A DNA stretch of 64,000 nt from Enoplolaimus lenunculus (Eukaryota > Nematoda > Enoplea > Enoplida > Thoracostomopsidae), in the NCBI GenBank assembly GCA_030248215.1, contig JASANG010004101.1, positions 124,001 through 188,000 on the forward strand, given 5' to 3'. The first letter of the stretch is position 1, and every line of letters starts with the position of its first letter. A model generated the notes under the pieces. That model had not been told where the DNA came from. It saw nothing but the letters and a program-made list of their open reading frames with translations, and searched no databases. Shown piece by piece: positions 22,993-34,700 of the stretch. The position numbers and the translations under genes are program-made.

Positions 22993-23576
22993 TGCACGGA
23001 TTCTGGAAAAACGGCAAAAGTATTTGGTACGGTAAAGCCAGTGGCTGGATTGAATCAGATTCAGACGTCGGCTTTAAGGATTCCGGCTCGGGTTACCAGT
23101 TAAATTACATAACCTGTGATTTGCTGGCCTTAAATTTGGGTATTTTGTGTCTTACGGCTCGGGTACCAGTAAATTGCATAACCTGTGATTTGCTGGCCTT
23201 AATTTCGGTTATTTTGTGTCCCACAGGTCGCGGGTACCAGTTAAATTGCATAACCTGTGATTTGCTGGCCTTAAATTTGTGTATTTTGTGTGTCATACGG
23301 GTTGCGGGTTGGGATTTATAATAAACATTTACCGGCCGCGTTTTACTAAATCAGAGCGAATAGCATACATCGAGAAAAGAACTATACAGGATACAGGCTT
23401 AAGTTTAAATCACGAACTTCTCACATACACTTTACAAATTTCTTCTGGCTTGGTTTGGAAACATATTCTTTTTTCATGGCCCTATCGGGGCACTTTAACT
23501 TCTAGTTTGATATATATTTCGTTTAATACATTGTTGAGTATAGATACAACTAAAACAAATATTTTAACTACCCAGA

Positions 23577-23840
23577 TTGTGGGCGGATGCCCTCCTCTGC
23601 ACCCGCTAGTCTTGCGAGGGGGGATGTGGTTATGGGTGTGCAATGTTGGGTCTTGCTAGGAGGGGCTAAACATTTTTCAAGAGGAGTGTACAAAAGCTTT
23701 CGATGACTGTACAGCCCAGGCTGAAAACTTTCTGGGGTGAGCCACCATGCTTCCTCTCTGGCTATGGGTCCGTTCAGGGAAAAAGCAACATTTTCCTAGA
23801 AATTTTGAGCGCACTGGCACTGCTTTGGCTACGGGATCGG
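23577..23840. repeat. Decayed transposon-end repeat
   Basis: tcttgcgaggggggatg, gggctaaacatttttcaag and tcgatgactgtacagcccaggctgaaaactttct follow the same order as 43150-43290 and, in part, 51560-51660. That repeat has the general form of a gene-less transposon with GGGGC/GCCCC-rich ends. Confidence 0.45.
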
Positions 23841-24324
23841 GTTCGGTGAGCAAGGAATGAATATGAGCATACGCATCTGTTAATCAAAAATCTGACTTTG
23901 TAGATCGGCAAAGTTTTACCTATCGGAGACACACCGATTCTGGTACTGGAACAACAAATTTCCGCGAAGTGTATGCGAAGTGTCGACAAAGGTTTATTCA
24001 TAAATCTTAGTTCAATCATTTATTGGCATGCTCAATGGCTCAAATAGCTCACTGTTAGAAAGGTCAAGAGTTCGAGAACTGGCGTTGGCAGAGAGCAGAT
24101 TCACGGTTGCGAAAATATCCTGTACTATACATCATTCCGAATACGTTTTGTGGGCCTAAGTTTGCTACAATGCTCGCCCCCTGATGTTTAATTTAGCATA
24201 TAACCCTTTGAAAAAAATCCCTATTGACATTGTATGGAGTTTCAGTACAACAGGTCCTTCTTTTAGCTGAGAAGACAAAATTAAAAAATGTTTCAACACA
24301 TATTGTTTTGCGTATTGGGAAAGT

Positions 24325-24523
24325 ACACTGTAAAAAATGGGGAGTCAAATTGACTCTCTCGAAAACAGGCTTTTCCTGACTACGCAAACTGAGTCAAATT
24401 TGACTCCGCCACAGTCAAATTCGATTCACTGTTGACTCTGGCGGAGTCAAATTTGACTCAGTTTGTGTAGTCAGGAAAAGCCTGTTTCCGAGAGTCAATT
24501 TGACACACCATTTTGTACAGTGT
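24325..24523. mobile_element. Palindromic miniature element with GAGTCAAATTTGACTC motifs
   Basis: acactgtaaaaaatggggag at the left is mirrored by the right end finishing ttttgtacagtgt. About 85 bp on each side are inverted copies with few mismatches. Inside each arm sits a second-order palindrome, gagtcaaatttgactc or a variant, so the element folds as hairpins within a hairpin. It has no coding capacity and no clear target duplication. Confidence 0.88.
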
Positions 24524-26984
24524 GCTGTGCTGGGATATGGACAGACATTTTACCTTCACGAAAATTTTGAAAATGCACTGTTACCAAGTCTCACAATAAC
24601 TTTCTGGATGTTACACACCAATACTCGTCTCCCTTGCTATCCTCGCTCACAAACAACAATTGCAAAACTTTTAATTTAGGCGATAACACGTTTACAAAAT
24701 ACAAACAGTTCATTTTATGATTCGACTGACATAATATCAAATACAGTTTATGTATAAAACAGCTTCCGAATAGCCTGAACGTTAATTAAAGCCTAAGCGT
24801 GGTACTTAAGTCTAAGATTTTACACGGAACCTGTTCCATACATGAGCGTCAAATAGGAATGTACCCAAATAAATTAAAGCATTAGTAAGTTGAACAATGT
24901 CGCACCTTCAAGCCGAATATAAATCAGTTTCACTGTCGTGTAAATTTGTAGTGTTTAAAGTACAATGTATAGGACAGGTTTGGAATAGTAGTACAAGCAT
25001 ATTCCTAAGCATCATCCTATGCTTAAAGCGTATCCATAAGCGTAAGTCTAAGCTAAGAATGAGCTTACACCGAAGCCTAAGGCTATAAGCCGTATCTACT
25101 TTCTGCAATTTTGCATTTTATCGATATCAGCTTACGAAAACGTATTTCGTTTCAATAAAAATTTCCAGATCCGACACTAAACGACCGATGTGGACTTTTA
25201 TCTTCTATACAACTAAAAATTTGATCTATTTTTAAATATACAATTAATGACAGCAATTCACTTGAAACTGAGGGCGTAGTGCAGATTTTATGTACAACAC
25301 TACGATATTACGGACTATTGGCGTTACTTTCTCAATATGTAATTGTTTGTTATTTTAGGCAACAGCCTTGCAATTTAATGCAGTTTGTTCAGTTGCAACA
25401 AACAATATTTTACACTTTGCAGTTCAGAAAATTAATTACTTACGAACAAAAGTTTAAGCTAAAATTCAATATCCATTTTCTCCAAAAAATTATAAAATTG
25501 ATTCAAATTCCGGGTAATTTATGGTTAGAAGCTCAGTACATAAAATGCACGGCAACTATGTAACATAGCCTATTTAAAGTATATCAAAAGCTATATATAA
25601 ATGCATATTGTTTGTGTATATATACATATTTAATGTATATAAGCATTAAAAGCATAATATAAGCCAAGATAAAACAAAAAACATGTGCAGACATCTGAAA
25701 ACAAGCAAAACAATAAAGCACGCGTATACATATACAGGCGCGATCGGGAACTTGGGACCTTTTTACAAGGCTGAAAATCCAAAGCTACGGAATTGAAAAA
25801 GGTTACGGAATTTGTGTTGTGAAATTTTGCAAACTTCAGATTTATTGTAAGAAACGCACAACGATAACTATATATAATGTACGGCGTCGTCCGACACCGT
25901 TCGTTGCCGTTCTTCATAGTCACCGTTCACCACTCTGCGCGTTTAGCGTGTACAACATCGCAGAGTAGCACACGCTGGCAGCTTGCGACGTACGACGACA
26001 AACAGCTCCGGAAGACAATATACTATTTATACAGCATGGTGTCACCTTATAATGGTAAATTTTCACATATATGATTTTCGTCCACCGTCAGGCTTTTCCA
26101 GTTATATGGCAACACTGGGCTTCAGTTTTTGCCTACCAACAACGTTGGTGAACGGTTTGAAATATACTAATATATGCTACAGCTCTATTCCCACGTGCAA
26201 GTTGCAGTTTGCATTTCTTGCGGAACAAAGTTGCATTGGTCGATAAGGATTTAGCGTTATTCGATCGTGATTTATTATTGCTAATTTTTGTTTTAAATGT
26301 CTTCAAAACGTTTAACTTTAAAGGATTCCAAATTTCGACCTAAATTTGTTATGCACAGTTTCACACCCCCGTTTATTGTGTAAGTACTAATACTTTTGTA
26401 CAAAATATCGCGCGGATGGGTGCCAGCAGAGGTTTATTCAGTTTGACGTACAAATATGTTACATGTTGAGTTTTCGTCATAGCTCCGAACAGAATTGTGC
26501 TTTAGATGATTGTTTATTGATACAAACTCGTGATGTGATAGGAAAAATGTCGCATGAAGCAGGTATAAATAAAGCCATAAAATCAAATTATGCTTCGCTA
26601 TACTGTCACAAGAGTAGCCATTTGATTGGTAGATTTGACAGGGTGCGGAAGGTAGACAGGTAAACTGGTATAGAGTTTTTGCTTAGCCAAATACTATTTT
26701 GTTTCGCTTTAAACAGGTCCCGAAGAAGACGGAAACGTGTTTCAACTGACCAGAATCAACCGTGAATATAACATTTGCAAATAGTCGCGACACGGTACTA
26801 AATAATAACTAAACGTTGTTGCCAAAGAAATTGTTAGATTTCAAATTGGAAATGTGCAGATACCAATGCTTTAGTGTAATATTGTCAGTCCACAGTTCAA
26901 AATCGCAATTATTAAGCTAATCTATGCAGCAGAATGATTTCAATTGGCACAGTAGCACGTTTGACATACTGATGTGTACGAAAA
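24524..26984. other. Repeat remnants, no gene recognised
   Basis: A TTAGGC-cored patch lies at 24985-25112 with the family leader caagcatattcctaag. 25870-25990 is rich in gtcgtccg and accgttcgttgccgt motifs resembling the inverted element at 57099-57210. The rest is AT-rich. The short open frames show no family motif. Confidence 0.5.
24985..25112. repeat. TTAGGC-cored repeat, eroded
   Basis: It begins with the leader caagcatattcctaag and ends with accgaagcctaaggctataag. The hexamers are degenerate and inverted ends are not preserved. Confidence 0.55.
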
Positions 26985-27240
26985 ATGTTGCATGCAAGGG
27001 TAGACGCACCATTTTGTATTGGTTAAGTCATTTCTATCCAAACATGCCGCAGAATGTCGCGTTGAGGGGTCGACACAACGCTTTGTAATAAACTGAGTCA
27101 CTTCTATTAAAGTTGTACGTAAATGTGATTGGTAACATTACTTTTAAGAATTGGTGTAACCGCAACATGTCGCATGAAGGGATAAACAGTAGCACCGTAG
27201 CACTTCGAGATTGGATAAGTCACTGCACCTACGGTAGTTT
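26985..27240. repeat. Diverged tandem repeat, about three units of 80-120 bp
   Basis: atgttgcatgcaagggtaga, atgtcgcgttgaggggtcga and atgtcgcatgaagggataaa each precede a version of ttggttaagtcatttctat. Spacing is uneven. A fourth, partial start (atgtcgcatgaagcaggtataa) occurs near 26550. Confidence 0.6.
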
Positions 27241-27302
27241 TGTGCATTACCTTCGCGATCCGTGCTGCTTCAAACTTTTCGCCCCCAGGGTGGTGCAAGG
27301 AC

Positions 27303-27605
27303 CTATGGGTAGGGCCTCTTAGTTGACCCTCGATTTCCTTGATGTTCATTGGCAGTTTGAATTTGTTTTTGAGCCATTCGGACTGTTTTCACTATTCGTC
27401 GGGTTAAATTCTGGCGACGGAGTTTAGGTGATTTCCGATATGAAGGCAAGCAACGATATTTTAGTCGGCCGTTCTTCTTATAGCATTTTGGATTTGGATG
27501 TCGACTTGTTGTAGATAAGCTTGTGGTGGTTGAAACAACGAGGGTTGATATTAAGTTCGGTTTATGTTGCTTTTGGCGGTGTTGTTGTTGTTGCGGCTGT
27601 TGATT

Positions 27606-27699
<94 letters not shown>

Positions 27700-29712
27700 A
27701 CGTAGTTTCGTTGCTGTTGTTTCCTGCGATATTGTTGCCATCGCTGTTGGTGCAGCATCTGTAACTGTTTTTGTTGTTGCAATAAGTTTTGTTGCTCATT
27801 ATGTTGTTGTTGTTGTCGTAGTCGTTGTCGTCGTCGTCGTTGTTGTTGTTGTTGGTTTTGTTGTTGTTGTTGTTGTTGTTGTTGTTCTTCTTCTTCTTCT
27901 TCTTCTTTTTGTAGTTGTTGTCGTTGTTGTCGTTGTTTAACTTGCTTTGCAAGTTGCGCTCGAAGCGACCACTTAGCGGCAAGCTGGTCTTGAGCAAATG
28001 TATAAAAATTTGCTGGCTGATCTGAAAATGGCTGCTGTAGTAAATGATTAATTTTTGGTTTATAGACTTCATGTCGAAAACGCCCAGCTGTTTGCATAGA
28101 ATAGCGGATGTCACCTTGAGTTTTAGGTCGTTTTAGGGTTTGAGATGAGTTCATATTTGTACCACTTGAGTACCTCGAGAGAGTCACCGGCTGCTTGTGA
28201 GTGCGGCGATTGTCTAAATGAATGACTAGAAACTGAGCGTATCGTTTTTTACGCGACGATCTTGAGCCTCTTCGGGCGCGACCCCAACGATTTATTGCAA
28301 TATGCCAGTGTTCATTCCGTGAATAACGGCAAGACGAGTATGTGTTGTAGAAATTTTCAAGCATTCGCTCCATAAATACACATTCAACGTTCAGTTTTGT
28401 CTAAAATAATTTAAGTTTTAGAATATAAAATATATTCATTGAAAAAAAAAACAAAAAAAGGAAAATTTTCCTATGACATAGTATAAATGTTCTCATTATT
28501 CTAGCGATGTCTTCCGCGACGGCTACGTAAGGGGCTGCACACACAAGTTTAGCGTGTTCTCGTCTCAGGTCGCTAGGAGGTTGCCATTTTATACTATAAA
28601 ATCATGACTCTAAAAATTTTAAATTCAAAAAGCCTCTAAGTTTAACGAGCTGTTAACTGTATACATGCTTAGCTATTGGTGAGCTTTAATTTAACATTAA
28701 ATCCAATTTCAAACTTACACTAGCATATAAGCGACCTTTCCAATTCATACACACAAATTTCCCCGTTTCTTTGCCTCGTATTGCGATGAGCCCGAAAGTT
28801 ATTGAAATAAACTCCAAAATACCTAAAATAAAAAAGATAACAAATTTTATGTTGTATTCAAATCTAAGATAAATACCAATGAGTCCAAGACCGTTTTCTA
28901 AGCCAAACAATTGTGGATCAAAAATGGCGGTCCATAAACAAAGCCATAAAAATTGCTAACAAAATTTACAACTACAAAGCAGCAAATATTTCGCAACAAA
29001 TCAAAACGAAAACAAGTAAAAACTCAACGAAAACGAATACAAAGAGCAACTGACCGAATCTGCCATTGTCCATCCGCGATCCCCGTACGTGTTTATCAGT
29101 GACTTCGAGATGAAAACCCGTTCGACAATACAACCGGCCCTGTTTGTACGTTCCACGCAACAGTTGGTCTATCGCCGTTGTCGACTGTTGGTGCTGTTGT
29201 GTTCGGTGATGTTGCCGATTTTGATGCCTTCTTCTATGTTTTACGTACTGTTGCGTTGAATGATGCGTTCGAGAACGTGAGATTGAGGTCGGCGACAAAC
29301 TAATTTCTAATCGATTGATGTTGCCGACAGTTCTGATGTTTTGTTTGTTGTTTCCTCTGATGTTACCGACTCTTCTTTGATGTTGCCGCTGTTGTGGTTG
29401 TTGTTGTTGTTGTTGTTGTTCGATTTCATGTAACGATATCATAGTTTGAAGTTGACTATAGCAATGGTTATCGTGATGAGATATGGAATGTTGTGCTTGT
29501 TGCTTGGTAACCGAAGGTTTAAATCGCGAGTATCTCGATGATGTTGAGGGTGTGTTTTGAGCGTTTAAAGTTGCCTCCGCCGACCGGCTGTGATGATTTC
29601 GCCAATAAGCGTCCAAATCAATTGCAGGCCGAAACGATGGTGCCGCTGTCCCCCCAAGTGAAACTAAGCCAACTGTGTGCGACGGTGCGCTACTGAACGT
29701 AGCAATGCTCAT
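27303..29712 (-). CDS. Fibroblast growth factor, FGF9/16/20-like (LET-756-like)
   Basis: FGFs are secreted ligands of receptor tyrosine kinases with a beta-trefoil core. Exons are 29712-29055, 28822-28719 and 28400-27303, all GT-AG, coding for 619 residues. Exon 1 has a long Ser/His/Gln/Arg-rich N-terminus without a clear signal peptide, then YCRTGFHLEVTDKHVRGSRM. Exon 2 is 104 bp, the classic FGF middle-exon length, and reads GILEFISITFGLIAIRGKET, then CMNWKGRLYAS. Exon 3 begins TKLNVECVFMERMLENFYNT, then YSSCRYSRNEHWHIAINRWG and a basic RGSRSSRKKRYAQFL that ends the trefoil. About 290 residues follow: glutamine-rich, basic, with a CAA-encoded polyQ run. FGF9/16/20 members also use an uncleaved N-terminus. 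LET-756 likewise has an extended tail. An in-frame TAG five codons upstream supports the ATG at 29712. Confidence 0.95.
27577..27930 (-). repeat. CAA/CAG microsatellite encoding polyglutamine in the FGF tail
   Basis: On the plus strand this reads as long gtt runs with gct interruptions (27605-27700) and a second run with cttcttctt (27840-27905). In the FGF frame it codes mostly Gln with some Arg and Glu. Open frames on the other strand (poly-Val, poly-Leu, poly-Asn) are artefacts of the repeat. Confidence 0.95.
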
Positions 29713-29743
29713 ATGTAGGCACAAATACTAGACTGCAAGAGTT
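29713..29743 (-). promoter_or_regulatory. Possible 5' splice acceptor before the FGF start
   Basis: On the minus strand aactcttgcag ends at 29733, leaving a 20-base leader before the ATG. It could mark a 5'-UTR intron or a spliced-leader acceptor. Inference only. Confidence 0.35.
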
Positions 29744-31616
29744 AATATGGTTGCAGAAATTGATCTTACATTTAAATTAATGTTTTTGAATTCGGTAGCT
29801 TTTGAATAAGTTGATTAATGCTGAAATCAAATTAAAAGCATGCGACCCCGCAGATACCAAATGTAGAAACTATCATAACTATATCCAGTATTTGATTGTC
29901 AGGGGGTTAATATAGCTGCAGAAATCAGTAATAGTGTCCAATTATATATTTTATAAATTTGGTATTTTTAAAAAGCAGCTTTCGTTGTTCCAAAATAGAA
30001 TTTAAGATGTCCAAATTCTAAGACATTTCAGAAATACTTTTTTGTTCCCGAAAACTTTTATAAAAATATCTTATAATCAAGTAATCTCGTTCACATTGGT
30101 TATTTGCAAGTTTTAGGTTTATGACAAGCAATCAAAATGAAATTATACTGTCATGACGCAAAATTTTTTCTCTTAATCAAATTTAGATGATTAATTTTGA
30201 GAAAAAAGTCATGTATATTATTTATCATTTAAGTTGGTTATGGTCAAGGATTTTCTAGTTTGTTAGCAGCTGTGACTTGACATGTGGCGCAACCAATTTT
30301 GTTTTCAGTAATTTTAATAAATTAAATAATTTTGGTTTAGTTTAACACAGTGTGAAAACACCTCGATAGTGGTGTAGTGCGAGTAGCGATGGATACAGAA
30401 TAAAAAACAAGCTCTCGAGTTAACCAAACAAGAAGGTACCGCAATTTTAGTCCTAGTTCTGAATTCAAAAGTCAGGTCTGAAATCAGTTTGGAATCAAAG
30501 GCTTAGGTTGCTCTATAATTTGCCGGTGAGCGAAAGGGCATATCCTTCAGCCTAAACCAGTCTTGGTTCATTGTATCGAGTTTTTCAATTGGCTGCAAAA
30601 TTTAGCAAATCTATAACGTGATAAAATAGCAAAAAAATATGATTGAACCCTTTGAGTCAAATTGTCTATGAATACTTGAGTCAAATTGTATATGAAAACT
30701 TAAATTTAAGCCTAAGGTCAAGCATAATACAAAGCAGGATGCCACTAAACCCAGGCAACCCTTCAAACAGGAATCGGTGGTAAAATATAAGTGCTAGAAG
30801 AATTCGTTCGCTACGAGGGCAATGAAAATTTTCTGCTACCATTGAATTATTTAACGTTACAAAAACTGCACCATCTTCTCTCCCCACGTAATATACTGGC
30901 TATAAAAGCTTAACCAGGTCAGGAAATGATTGTATACCGTAGTCTTTGGCTGGAAATGTAAACAAAGCTAAACTGTAAACCGTTTCTATCTGCTGACTCA
31001 GATGAAGCGCATTATCCTATGAAGCAGGATGTTTCTTGGGGGATTTTGGTGCAACTACAGCATGTTACGAGGGCATGAAATTTGATATGGATGACATAGC
31101 TGGTAGTAAAAACACAGTCTTCGTTTGTCATCAATTATAATTGCACAGTCCGACTGGAGGAAGACTAAAGCGGCGCAAAACCATACTGAAAAAAATTTTT
31201 TAAAGTAAATTTGGCTATTTTCTCCAATCAGCGCCATTGCAGCTGTTTCAAATCAACAACAATGCTACTCATCAATTTCACACAAGTATCTAATGACGTG
31301 CCAACTATATCAGGCATCAAAAGAAACTTAAGTTTTAGATTGATTTCAACATATAATGATGTGCATAAGTTTTTTCTGAAATAATTTGAACCCACAGTTT
31401 TTGAAAATCTTGTTGCTGCAATAATTTTGCAGCACTGCAAACAAGCTATTGCTAAAAACTATATCTGAACCCTATCTGTATCGAACTCTACTCGAATGAC
31501 AGATTAAATTTAAATACTGAATCATATAAATTCTTCATTAGATTGGAATTTCATCAAAAAAAGTATTGCTTTATAGACACGTCTATTAAGCTTATTTTAC
31601 ACAAAAATAGATTAAT
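29744..31616. other. No recognisable gene
   Basis: AT-rich upstream flank of the FGF gene. Regulatory sequence is likely but no specific site can be named. A short TTAGGC variant (aatttaagcctaaggtc) lies at 30702. Confidence 0.4.
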
Positions 31617-31768
31617 AATGCAACTTTCACAACATCTTGCATTACTTTAGGTGACTTTTGAGAGGGTAGTGTGCTGCACACTGAAGCTCTTTTGGCTTCA
31701 GTGTTCATCACACCGTCCCCTCAAACGTCACCTGGAGTACGCATGATATTGTAGAAATTGCATAAAGC
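31617..31768. mobile_element. Hairpin element with AGGTGAC ends
   Basis: aggtgacttttgagaggg at 31649 is mirrored by tcccctcaaacgtcacct, and inside these ACACTGAAGC pairs with GCTTCAGTGT around a seven-base loop. The symmetry extends outward with mismatches to about 31617 and 31768. It is a likely miniature inverted-repeat element. Confidence 0.75.
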
Positions 31769-34700
31769 TGTTTTAATCAAATATCGGCATAAAATTGTAA
31801 TGTAAATAATCAAAATTCAGGCGTAATTTAGTTGAGCTCAGGATGCCGCGACGGCGCAACCTAAGGTACTCATCTTGGACGTATCCTAAGTTGCATATAA
31901 CAGCTCTAATAAGCTTAATGTACGAATACAGGCAAACATTGGCGTAGTCTAATGTTACTGAAAACGCCCTTTTACTACTTAAATCAGTCATCGGGTTTAT
32001 CTGGATGATGAATGATATTTACGGTCGTTAAAAAGTAAATTCGTCTACAGATGAGTAATGCTTAATAAGTAAACATTTAAATAAAAAAATCAGTAAATTA
32101 ATATAGATATAAATAAAATTAAAAATAAAATCATTAAATCAGGATAATCACAATAAGCTGGCATCAGAGGAGAATTTAAACTTCCGCTTTCCTAAGGTAA
32201 ATTTATAGAAACGTATTCAGGTTGGATATATATGTATATATTAATATATAAATAAATAAATAAATAAATGTGTATATATTTTGTTTATTTATATAGTGAA
32301 TATATTCCCACAATGTGTTGGGAAGAGTACAAATAGAAACTAAGTTTTAACTTCAATACCTTGCCAAAAGTCGAGTAAGGCAAATAATAATCTTATTCCT
32401 ACATTATAGGCTCAAACTGTTTGAAATTGAATTTAATTTCTCATTTTAAACCTGTGGGTCGTATTCTTGAATGCGGGCATCTCATAATTATCGGCAGTAT
32501 GATGCAGCTAGTTTTTATGCCAACGAACTGTTCCAACGTTACATCTCAAAATATGCAAAGCATGGCAAGTCAAATTGCAAAATCGTGTTGATTTTTACAG
32601 CTCACCGTTCATTGGCTTGAAAATTAAAAGACCTTTATCAAACTGGTGATAGTTACCCCAAATATCTAAGAATATGGCACTGCTGGCAAAATATAGGCTA
32701 AGGTACTTAATGATGTTTATTAGTGAATTAAATTGCAACTAAAATTGTGCCTCATTTATAAATCTGAGTTTTTGTCAAATCTCAAGCCGAAAGCAAAAAA
32801 AGTTAATGACCAGGTATATATACACTTGAAAATTTCGTAGTCTATTCAATTCTCGTTCGCCTGGAAGCAGAGATTCGAATGTGTAGATAGTCAATCTACC
32901 GAATAAATTTTCAGTCTGGTTTTGAGGTAAAAACTTGAAAGTCGCGAAAATTTTAGCTTATCATTCTTGACATACACGGGGCATCGGCCTGCGCCATGGA
33001 GAAGGTCAAATATAAACCAACCCACCACCTGGCGTCGAAATACTTCACTTCCATCTTTGCCATGGACCTGTTAAATTTATTGACAGCATTCATTTTACTA
33101 AGTCTTAATACAAAAAGAGCCAAAATAAAGTTGTGGCATCATGTTGTTTGCAAATTACTACGAACTCAATTTAAATTAAGTATTTAAAAGTTATTTAGTT
33201 ATTTTAAATTACATAAATACTTGTTTAAATCACAGAACCTCTATTTAGAGTCCAAGTTCAATTTTAGGCAGCGTTTACAAAGAATTACTACTGGCCTGAG
33301 CGTTTGAGCTAAAATAAGTTCAGGTACGTAAATTTTCACACATCATCTTTTCTAGCAGAATATATTGTAATTCAGTAAATGACCTAGTAAACCAAGTTTA
33401 CCGGCAAACATGGCCTCCGTGTTGCCAGATAATTTTGAAGATACCTATTTCTGTTAGTAAACTAAAATGTTACCTAATGAATGCTGAATCAGATATATTT
33501 AAAACCACGACTAGACATTACCACCGTATTTTAAAATTAGGTCAGAGCGATAGGATTTGGCTGGTTTTCAAAACAATAACCGCGTCCATAAATCATAATT
33601 TGCTTGTCGAGTTTCGAACAGAAGACAATCGTTGTTAGCTTAAACTGTCCCACGGCCCATCTGAAAGCAATTTGTCATGCCCAAATGCAGCGCAGGTAAA
33701 ACTTAACATTGAGTAAACTTTAATCCTAACGGTTACTAAAGTGTGCCGTAGAATAAAACTGTTGTTCCATTTCCTGTCGGCAAATATTTACAGAGTAATG
33801 AATTTTAGGATTAAATACTATGATCAATGGTGAATTTGAGGCTGAATTCTAAAATTTAAAATAGATTATTTCCAGTTTTACCGAAGAATGCTCAGCTGTT
33901 CATTGTACAGCCCTGCGCTGGGCGGTAACTGCTTAGTGGAGGGCGTAAGAAGTGAGAATACAGGGGGGCTAGAAAAATTTTTGCAATATAAAATTCATTG
34001 ATGTTGAGTAAACGATTTTCTTTCAGGCACCGAAAATGCACGTACGGCAGAGGTTCGGATACTCCAATCTAATTTATAGCAGGTGTTTTCAACCGGGATG
34101 GGCCAAATAGACGAATTCGGATTAATTCTCATTTCTCAAAACGTTTTGGCAACTTAATAAGCATGATCGAGTTTATAAAAACAAAGTACAAACATGTACT
34201 AGCAACAACTATGCGCTTGGTTTGCAGTGGACTTTCGTTTCTGGTTAAAGTTCCGGTAAAATTTAAAAACCGATTCCGCCCGTTTCTTAAATATATATAT
34301 ACATACATATATACATATATATATACATATATACATATATAAATGCATATATATCGCGGCCGATCTGAACAGTTGTTACGCAAAGGACCGTTTGGCGTTT
34401 CATAAATTTTAATTTTAATCAATAGTTTTCATGAAATGATTTAGGAATAAGACATAAACAAACAAATCAACGTTTCTCTCCACTGACGTTTGAGATGAAT
34501 CAACGCTTGTTATTAACGTTATTTGGTTACAAACAAATTTTTCTTGCGGTTTTGGAAATTTTGTTTCAAAACCTTGAAAAAAGTAACAAAAATAAAATTA
34601 ATTTTGACTGAATTGGATTCTGGTTGGCATATTACTCGGAACAAGTGCCCAATCAATAAGCATATAGACAAACAAAAACAAACAAACAGACAGCCAGACA

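Larger units (their letters stand above)
19654..23508. mobile_element. Giant foldback element: 1.53-kb inverted arms around a 0.79-kb spacer
   Basis: The left arm 19654-21186 and right arm 21978-23508 are near-identical inverted copies. They differ by scattered substitutions and about two single-base indels. The outer ends read aaactagaagttaaagtgcc. Arms hold three ~70-bp tandem subrepeats, four matched hairpins, further short palindromes, an aac microsatellite and a TTAGGC patch. Open frames appear as mirror pairs (for example 20494-20781 plus and 22382-22669 minus) simply because of the symmetry. None resembles a transposase. The spacer (21187-21977) contains sequence related to 18500-18860. 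No clear target duplication was seen. It is probably a non-autonomous foldback DNA transposon. Confidence 0.88.

Noticed and set aside
27521-27940. Poly-Val, poly-Leu and poly-Asn open frames opposite or overlapping the FGF gene
   Set aside because: They are shadows of the CAA/CAG tract that codes for glutamine in the FGF frame.
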